Made by a program: the position numbers and the translations under genes. From Christensenellaceae bacterium (lineage in GTDB: Bacteria > Bacillota > Clostridia > Christensenellales > UBA1750), in assembly GCA_031287285.1 (NCBI GenBank), contig JAITTC010000072.1:1-10273 (forward strand): a stretch of DNA of 10,273 nt. The letters run 5' to 3'. Shown one piece after another: positions 6,132 through 10,273 of this stretch (within the stretch, counting starts at the first letter, position 1; each line of letters begins with the position of its first letter). The notes under the pieces are model-generated. The model did not search any database, had not been told where the DNA came from, and worked only from the letters and a program-made list of their open reading frames with translations.

Positions 6132-7142
6132 ATGCCCGAAATCAGAATCAGCCAAGGCGATGCCTGCGCCGCTCTTTCCATCCTGCAGGAGGCCGCGGCC
6201 TGGCTCGTTCAAAGCGGCAAGCCCATGTGGCAGCCAGCCTCCCTCACGCGGGAGCATCTCAAGAACCCCGACGAGGAATTCCTCGTCCTTTGGGTGGGCG
6301 ACGAAGCGGCCGCCACGCTGACCTTGAGCTTTCATGATCCCTTCTTTTGGCCCGACCTGCCGCCCGGCGCTTCCGGGTATGTGCACAAGCTGGCCGTGCG
6401 GCGCAAGTTCGCGGGGCAAGGGCTCCCCGAAAAGCTCATCAGCCACAGCGCGGAACTCTGCCGCAGAAGGGGCGTCTTTGCCTTAAGGCTCGATACGGAC
6501 GCGGATCGCCCCGCCCTGCACGCCCTTTACGAGGGAATGGGCTTTCAATGCGTCGAAACGAAGCACCTCATGCCCCCCGGCCACAACGAATTCTTCGATT
6601 TGCGCCTTTACAAGCTCGATTTGGCCGTTTTTCAAACCGAAAGGCTCTATGCCCGCAAAATGACGCTCGACGATCTGCCCGCGCTATCGCTCATCCTGCG
6701 GGACGAAAAGGCGATGGTCGCCTATGAGCACGCCTTCAGCGAGGAAGAAACCCTTCACTGGCTCAAAACGCAGCTTCAGCGCTATCAAAAAGACGGCGTC
6801 GGCCTTTGGGCCATCGTTTTGAAGGAAAGCGGCGAGATGATCGGCCAGTGCGGCCTGACGATGCAGCCGGTCGAGGGCGAAACCCTGCTGGAGGTCGGCT
6901 ATCTCTTTCAGCGGGCGTTTTGGCACCGGGGCTATGCCATCGAGGCCGCAAGCGCCGCCAAGCGCTATGCCTTTGAGGTGCTAAAAGCCCCCGAGGTCTG
7001 CTCCATCATTCGCGAGAATAACCTTGCCTCCATCAACGTGGCCATCCGCAACGGGATGCTGGCCAAAAAGCACTTCATTCACCACTATTGGGGCGTCGAT
7101 ATGCCGCATATCGTCTTCAGCGTTAAAAACCCCGCGCCATAA
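6132..7142 (+). CDS. Fusion of two GNAT acetyltransferase domains, C-terminal half RimJ/RimL-like
   Basis: The 336-residue protein has two different GNAT domains. The N-terminal one (about 1-163) has the acetyl-CoA motif region YVHKLAVRRKFAGQGL (83-98), LRLDTDADRPALHALYEGMGF (motif B, about 118-138) and a Leu-Tyr-Lys ending. The C-terminal one (about 167-332) begins TERLYARKMTLDDLPAL and has EVGYLFQRAFWHRGYAIEA (254-272) and an IIRENNLASINVAIRNGM segment (292-309). That is the pattern of the RimJ/RimL branch, which acetylates protein N-termini or small amines. In the second domain the acetyl-CoA loop is HRGYA, a common variant there. The substrates are unknown. The start is supported by GGAGGG (6119-6124), 7 bases before the ATG. 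It stands alone between the divergent region and the rpsB promoter. Nearness to rpsB makes a ribosomal target tempting but unproven. Confidence 0.87.
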   Translation: MPEIRISQGDACAALSILQEAAAWLVQSGKPMWQPASLTREHLKNPDEEFLVLWVGDEAAATLTLSFHDPFFWPDLPPGASGYVHKLAVRRKFAGQGLPEKLISHSAELCRRRGVFALRLDTDADRPALHALYEGMGFQCVETKHLMPPGHNEFFDLRLYKLDLAVFQTERLYARKMTLDDLPALSLILRDEKAMVAYEHAFSEEETLHWLKTQLQRYQKDGVGLWAIVLKESGEMIGQCGLTMQPVEGETLLEVGYLFQRAFWHRGYAIEAASAAKRYAFEVLKAPEVCSIIRENNLASINVAIRNGMLAKKHFIHHYWGVDMPHIVFSVKNPAP

Positions 7143-7186
7143 CGCGCTGCAATCTGCGAATTCGCCTTGAAATTTACGCAAAGGCC

Positions 7187-7215
7187 TTGTAACGCCGTGT
7201 TTTTTGTGTTATCCT
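7187..7215 (+). promoter_or_regulatory. Promoter of the rpsB-tsf genes, extended -10 type
   Basis: TTGTAA (7187-7192) is followed after 17 bases by TATCCT (7210-7215), with TGT just before it, giving an extended -10 element. Transcription would start near 7222, about 110 bases before the rpsB ATG. An AT-rich spacer with a T-run supports the call, though the -10 box departs from consensus at two positions. Confidence 0.55.
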
Positions 7216-7221
7216 AACAAA

Positions 7222-7331
7222 CGCGAAAACGCACCCCGCGCTTCGCGGCTCCTGTGGCGCCCGAACTCAAATTGGGCGCTTAACTCGCGAAATAAAGGCG
7301 CGTGGGGAGGAAACAAGGAGGTTTTTCACAC
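7222..7331 (+). promoter_or_regulatory. Structured rpsB leader
   Basis: The leader contains two clean hairpins. CCGCG pairs with CGCGG around a 3-base loop (7236-7248). GCGCCC pairs with GGGCGC around an 11-base loop (7257-7262 with 7274-7279). Two Shine-Dalgarno-like sequences follow, GGGGAGG (7304-7310) and AAGGAGG (7315-7321). Ribosomal protein genes often have such leaders for autogenous control, so S2 binding is plausible, but I cannot match it to a named RNA family. Confidence 0.4.
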
Positions 7332-8084
7332 ATGGCTGTCATTTCGATGAAGCAATTACTCGAAGCCGGCGTGCACTTCGGGCACCAAACCAGGCGCTGG
7401 AACCCCAAGATGGCGCCCTACATCTTCACCGAGCGCAACGGCATCTACATCATCGACCTGCAAAAGACCGTCCGGAAGATCGACAACGCCTACATGTTCA
7501 TCCGCGACCTCGCCCTCGAGGGCAAGAGCGTCCTCTTCGTGGGCACCAAGAAGCAGGCGCAGGAATCGGTCGAGCAGGAAGCCAAGCGCTGCGGCATGTA
7601 CTTCGTCAACAATCGCTGGCTGGGCGGGATGCTCACCAACTTCCGCACCATCAAGACCAGAATTGCCCGCCTGAACCAGATCGACAAGATGGAAGCCGAC
7701 GGCCAGTTCGACCTTCTGCCCAAGAAGGAAGTCGCCAAGCTCTCGAACGAGCGCGAAAAGCTCCAAAACAACCTGGGCGGCATCCGCGAGATGCGCCAGC
7801 TGCCCGGCGCGCTGTTCATCGTAGACCCCCGCAAGGAGCATATCGCCGTGCAGGAGGCCCGCAATCTGGGCATCCCGATCGTCGCGATCGTCGATACGAA
7901 CTGCGACCCCGATGAGATCGACTACGTCATCCCCGGCAACGACGATGCGATCCGCGCCGTGAAGCTCATCGCGGGCAAGATCGCGGACGCGATTTTAGAA
8001 GGCCATCAGGGCGAAGATACCGAGGAGGCAGAGGCTGAAACCGCGGAGGCCCCCGCAGCCGAAGGCCCCGAGGCTGCCGAATAA
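7332..8084 (+). CDS. rpsB: 30S ribosomal protein S2
   Basis: The 250-residue protein is plainly ribosomal protein S2, which joins late in 30S assembly and is needed for S1 binding where S1 exists. Diagnostic segments are MAVISMKQLLEAGVHFGHQT at the start, FVNNRWLGGMLTNF (91-104), IVDPRKEHIAVQEA (163-176) and IPGNDDAIRAV (200-210). The last ~25 residues form a low-complexity acidic tail rich in E and A, as in many Bacillota. The ATG at 7332 is chosen over an in-frame GTG at 7302, because AAGGAGG lies 10 bases before it and the family start is MAVIS. It is followed by tsf after 55 bases, the standard order. Confidence 0.98.
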   Translation: MAVISMKQLLEAGVHFGHQTRRWNPKMAPYIFTERNGIYIIDLQKTVRKIDNAYMFIRDLALEGKSVLFVGTKKQAQESVEQEAKRCGMYFVNNRWLGGMLTNFRTIKTRIARLNQIDKMEADGQFDLLPKKEVAKLSNEREKLQNNLGGIREMRQLPGALFIVDPRKEHIAVQEARNLGIPIVAIVDTNCDPDEIDYVIPGNDDAIRAVKLIAGKIADAILEGHQGEDTEEAEAETAEAPAAEGPEAAE

Positions 8085-8139
8085 GCAAGAATCATGCGGG
8101 GTTTCATCCCCCTGAATACGAAACGGAGGAAATGAGCAG

Positions 8140-8796
8140 ATGGCTGAAATTACGGCAAGCGCCGTCAAGGAGCTGCGCGAGCAGACCGGCGTTGGAATGA
8201 TGGACTGCAAAAAGGCCCTGCAGGAAGCAGACGGCGACATGGAGCGCGCGGTCGAGATTCTGCGCGAGAAGGGCATCGCTTCCGCCGCGAAAAAGGGCGG
8301 CCGCATCGCGGCCGAGGGCGTGGTCGAAAGCTATATCCACATGGGCGGCAAGATCGGCGTGCTGCTTGAGGTAAACTGCGAGACTGACTTTGTGGCAAAA
8401 ACCCCCGAGTTCAAGGCCTTTGTGCGCGACATCGCGATGCACATTGCAGCTGCCAACCCGCAGTACCTAAGCCGCGAGGAAGTGCCCGCCGAAGTGCTCG
8501 ATAAAGAGCGCGAAATTCTGCGCGCCCAGGCCCGCAACGAGGGCAAGCCCGATAAGATCATCGAGCGTATGGTCGAGGGCCGCGTCGAGAAGTTCTATAA
8601 GGACTATTGCCTGCTCGATCAGGCCTTCGTGCGCGACACCGACATTTCGATCCAGCAATATGTGACCGATCGCATCCAAAAGACCGGCGAAAACGTAAAG
8701 GTTCGCCGCTTTGCCCGCTACGAAATGGGCGAGGGCCTCGAAAAGCGGCAAGATAATTTCGCAGAGGAAGTCGCCGCGCAGGCAGCAAAGCTATAA
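8140..8796 (+). CDS. tsf: Translation elongation factor Ts, short form
   Basis: The 218-residue EF-Ts is the nucleotide exchange factor that releases GDP from EF-Tu. The N-terminal UBA-like domain (1-50) has VKELREQTGVGMMDCKKAL, and the core has CETDFVAKTPEF (80-91) with the Asp-Phe pair that contacts EF-Tu. It is shorter than the ~283-residue E. coli protein and belongs to the compact form seen in several lineages, so it is not truncated. The ribosome binding site GGAGG (8125-8129) lies about 10 bases before the ATG. A small GGGG/CCCC hairpin (8098-8111) in the rpsB-tsf gap has no T-run and is not a terminator. A terminator follows the gene. Confidence 0.97.
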   Translation: MAEITASAVKELREQTGVGMMDCKKALQEADGDMERAVEILREKGIASAAKKGGRIAAEGVVESYIHMGGKIGVLLEVNCETDFVAKTPEFKAFVRDIAMHIAAANPQYLSREEVPAEVLDKEREILRAQARNEGKPDKIIERMVEGRVEKFYKDYCLLDQAFVRDTDISIQQYVTDRIQKTGENVKVRRFARYEMGEGLEKRQDNFAEEVAAQAAKL

Positions 8797-8810
8797 TCGC
8801 AAAATCGCGG

Positions 8811-8838
8811 AAGGGTTGCCCCAAGGGCAGCCCTTTTT
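8811..8838 (+). terminator. Intrinsic terminator after tsf
   Basis: An 11-bp stem (8811-8821 with 8825-8835, one G-U pair) closes a 3-base loop and runs into TTTTT (8834-8838). It begins 14 bases after the tsf stop. The short T-run suggests it may be partial, which would lower pyrH expression relative to rpsB-tsf rather than cut it off, because no clear pyrH promoter was found. Confidence 0.8.
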
Positions 8839-8881
8839 CGCGGCCAAAACCCAAAAAGCACGAATTAGGAAGTGATCGCAC

Positions 8882-9616
8882 ATGGATGGCGCCGCCTACA
8901 AGCGCGTGCTCATCAAGCTCTCAGGCGAGGCCTTGGGCGTAGATGGCAAGGATTTTTCGCAATCGGCCTTTGAGGAAACCGCAAAATCCCTCCTTCGCAT
9001 CGCTCAAATGGGCGTGGAAATCGCCCTGGTCATCGGCGCGGGCAATATTTGGCGCGGCCGCCGGGGGCCGGAGATGGATCGCCCCACGGCCGATTACATG
9101 GGCATGCTCGCGACCGTCATCAACGCCCTCTATATGAAGGACGTGCTCTGCCGCCTCGGGCGCGGCGCCTTGCCGGCCGGCGCGAATCTCGATGCGCGGG
9201 TGCAGTCTGCCTTCCCCATCGGCCCCGTCTGCGAGCCCTATTCGCGCGACGAAGCCCTGCGGCATTTAGAGCAAGGGCGCATCGTACTCTTCGCGGCGGG
9301 CACCGGCCACCCCTTCTTTTCGACCGATACGACGGCGGCTCTGCGCGCTGCAGAAATCGGCGCGGATGCCCTCCTCATGGCCAAAAACGTCGACTTCATC
9401 TACTCGGAAGACCCAAAAAAGAACCCAAACGCGCAAAGATTTGAGGATTTAAGCTTCGACGAAGCGCTTCGGCTGAACCTGAAGGTCATGGATGCCAGCG
9501 CCTTCGCCCTTTGCCAAGAAAGCGCGCTGCCCATCCTCTGCTTTGGTCTCAATGACCCCGAAAACCTCATCCGCGCCGCGCGCGGCGAGAAGATCGGCAC
9601 CCTGGTGCACGCTTAA
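8882..9616 (+). CDS. pyrH: UMP kinase (uridylate kinase)
   Basis: The 244-residue protein is the bacterial hexameric UMP kinase of the amino acid kinase fold, which converts UMP and ATP to UDP and ADP in the cytosol. Motifs are KLSGE (12-16), GAGNIWRG (52-59), TADYMGMLATVINAL (69-83), FAAGTGHPFFSTDT (137-150), YSEDPKKNPNA (174-184) and MDASAFALC (203-211). Some usually conserved positions differ: GTGH replaces GTGN, MDASA replaces MDSTA, and the middle (about 92-120) is diverged. Catalytic and nucleotide-binding motifs still look intact. A modest ribosome binding site (AGGAAG) precedes the ATG. It follows tsf across a terminator. The gene usually found next, frr, is absent from the rest of the window. 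Confidence 0.96.
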   Translation: MDGAAYKRVLIKLSGEALGVDGKDFSQSAFEETAKSLLRIAQMGVEIALVIGAGNIWRGRRGPEMDRPTADYMGMLATVINALYMKDVLCRLGRGALPAGANLDARVQSAFPIGPVCEPYSRDEALRHLEQGRIVLFAAGTGHPFFSTDTTAALRAAEIGADALLMAKNVDFIYSEDPKKNPNAQRFEDLSFDEALRLNLKVMDASAFALCQESALPILCFGLNDPENLIRAARGEKIGTLVHA

Positions 9617-9646
9617 AAAAGAGCGGGCGCTTTGGTTGCCCCGCAT

Positions 9647-9687
9647 AGGCCTTGCAGCTGCCTTTTTTGTGCTGCTTCAGGCCTTTT
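9647..9687 (+). terminator. Probable intrinsic terminator after pyrH
   Basis: An interrupted stem pairs AGGCCT (9647-9652) with AGGCCT (9679-9684), and GCAGC (9654-9658) with GCTGC (9671-9675), around a 12-base loop that itself holds TTTTTT. TTTT (9684-9687) follows. It begins 31 bases after the pyrH stop. The asymmetric internal loop and short T-run make it less certain than the other terminators. Confidence 0.55.
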
Positions 9688-9916
9688 CGCGCAAGCCTAA
9701 GGAAGCTTAAAAGCCATGGCGAGCGGCTATGGATTTCTTTGGGCGAATTGCGTGCCGTTTGGGAGGGGCGCCGTTCAGCTCTCCGAGCGATTTAAGCCAG
9801 GGTTCGCTCCGCTGCTCCATCCCGTTTGGTGCGCGGCACCGTTCCATGTCAACAAGGCGGCTTTCGCGGCAATCGGGCAGCCATCGGCCCAGCCGAAAGA
9901 GCGCGCCATCGGCGCT
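9688..9916. other. Gene-free stretch between pyrH and the tandem repeat
   Basis: No supported gene is seen. A perfect hairpin, GGTGC-GCG-GCACC, lies at 9828-9840. Open frames cross the stretch on both strands but lead into the repeat array and lose frame consistency there. The end (about 9855-9916) vaguely resembles the end of the repeat unit and may be a decayed copy. Confidence 0.35.
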
Positions 9917-10273
9917 CAGGGCTTCGCTTCCGCATCGCCTCGCCGACCAACATTCAAAATGCCCCGCACTTGGCCCGCGCCTGGGCATGCGCCAAAGCGC
10001 CTTGCTCGATTCGACGAGGGCGCAGCGCGACTTTTCCGCCTGGGGATGGGCCAAGGCCCGGGCCCTCCGGCGCCGAATGAAGGCTTTTCAGGGCTTCGCT
10101 TCCGCGTCGCCTCACCGACCAACAATCAAAACGCCGCATCTTGGCCCGCGCCGGAGCATGCACCAAAACGCCTTAGGGGCTGCTCGATTCGACGAGGGCA
10201 CAGCGCGGCTTTTCCGCCTGGGGATGGGCCAAGGCCCGGGCCCTCCGGCGCCGAATGAAGGCTTTTCAGGGCT
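9917..10273. repeat. Non-coding tandem direct repeat, period 172/178 bases, open at right edge
   Basis: Unit 1 spans 9917-10088 (172 bases), unit 2 spans 10089-10266 (178 bases), and a third begins at 10267. Each starts CAGGGCTTCGCTTCCGC. By eye the units are roughly 85-90% identical. The block 10031-10095 recurs without any difference at 10209-10273, where the window ends. Unit 2 has a 7-base insertion (AGGGGCT) and a 1-base deletion relative to unit 1. Neither period is a multiple of three, so open frames through it translate each copy differently, which argues against coding. Each unit holds the palindrome GGCCCGGGCC (10055-10064 in unit 1) and the small hairpin CTCG-ATTCGA-CGAG (10005-10018). 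There is also a degenerate half-repeat, CGCCTGGGCATG against CGCCTGGGGATG, 59 bases apart. Function and family are unknown. Confidence 0.85.

Noticed and set aside
7302..7331. An upstream GTG start for rpsB
   Set aside because: It would overlap the ribosome binding site and add residues absent from S2 proteins. The ATG at 7332 gives the family start.
7356..7841. A 161-codon leftward open frame inside rpsB
   Set aside because: It is an antisense shadow of a highly conserved ribosomal protein gene.
9716..10258. A 180-codon rightward open frame after pyrH, with a plausible AAGGAAG site upstream
   Set aside because: It runs through the tandem repeat, whose 172/178-base period changes the reading frame, so the same DNA gives different peptides in each copy. 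It has no recognisable domain, and other open frames cross the same DNA on both strands.
9917..10273. CRISPR array
   Set aside because: The repeats are 172/178 bases long and contiguous, without short repeats separated by unique spacers, and no cas gene is present.

Overview
The window looks like a chromosomal segment of a GC-rich, low-GC-phylum relative: an uncultured or gut-type member of the Bacillota, probably class Clostridia. The reasons are a DUF951 gene (a Bacillota family), tandem type I signal peptidases, strong GGAGG ribosome binding sites, GTG as well as ATG starts, a short form of EF-Ts, and classical hairpin-plus-T-tract terminators. The genus cannot be fixed from the sequence alone. 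Coding DNA is GC-rich, but the first ~340 bases are clearly AT-rich.

Layout. Positions 1-119 hold the start of a leftward membrane protein gene that runs off the window, with its promoter at 190-218. A leftward block fills 498-5916. Read in transcription order it is DUF951 protein, signal peptidase I, a second signal peptidase I, a cytosolic-type polysaccharide deacetylase, an SDR oxidoreductase, an intrinsic terminator, a streptothricin-acetyltransferase-like GNAT, and an ABC exporter, with a final terminator at 315-349. A strong extended -10 promoter at 5951-5980 can start the block. The terminator at 2806-2838 splits it into a five-gene front part and a two-gene GNAT-ABC rear part.

The divergent intergenic region at 5917-6131 separates this block from rightward genes: a two-domain GNAT fusion, then rpsB-tsf-pyrH (ribosomal protein S2, EF-Ts, UMP kinase). 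rpsB has its own extended -10 promoter and a ~110-base leader able to form hairpins. Terminators follow tsf and pyrH.

After pyrH, where frr is the usual next gene, there are about 650 bases without a convincing gene. They include a tandem direct repeat of about 172/178 bases that continues past the right edge.

The core functions are ordinary: translation (rpsB, tsf), pyrimidine nucleotide supply (pyrH) and protein export (two signal peptidases). The most notable accessory content is the GNAT-ABC exporter pair, which looks like a possible drug modification and efflux module, and the non-coding repeat array after pyrH. I saw no CRISPR array, prophage, transposase, tRNA or rRNA, and no clear sign of a wholly new multi-gene system.
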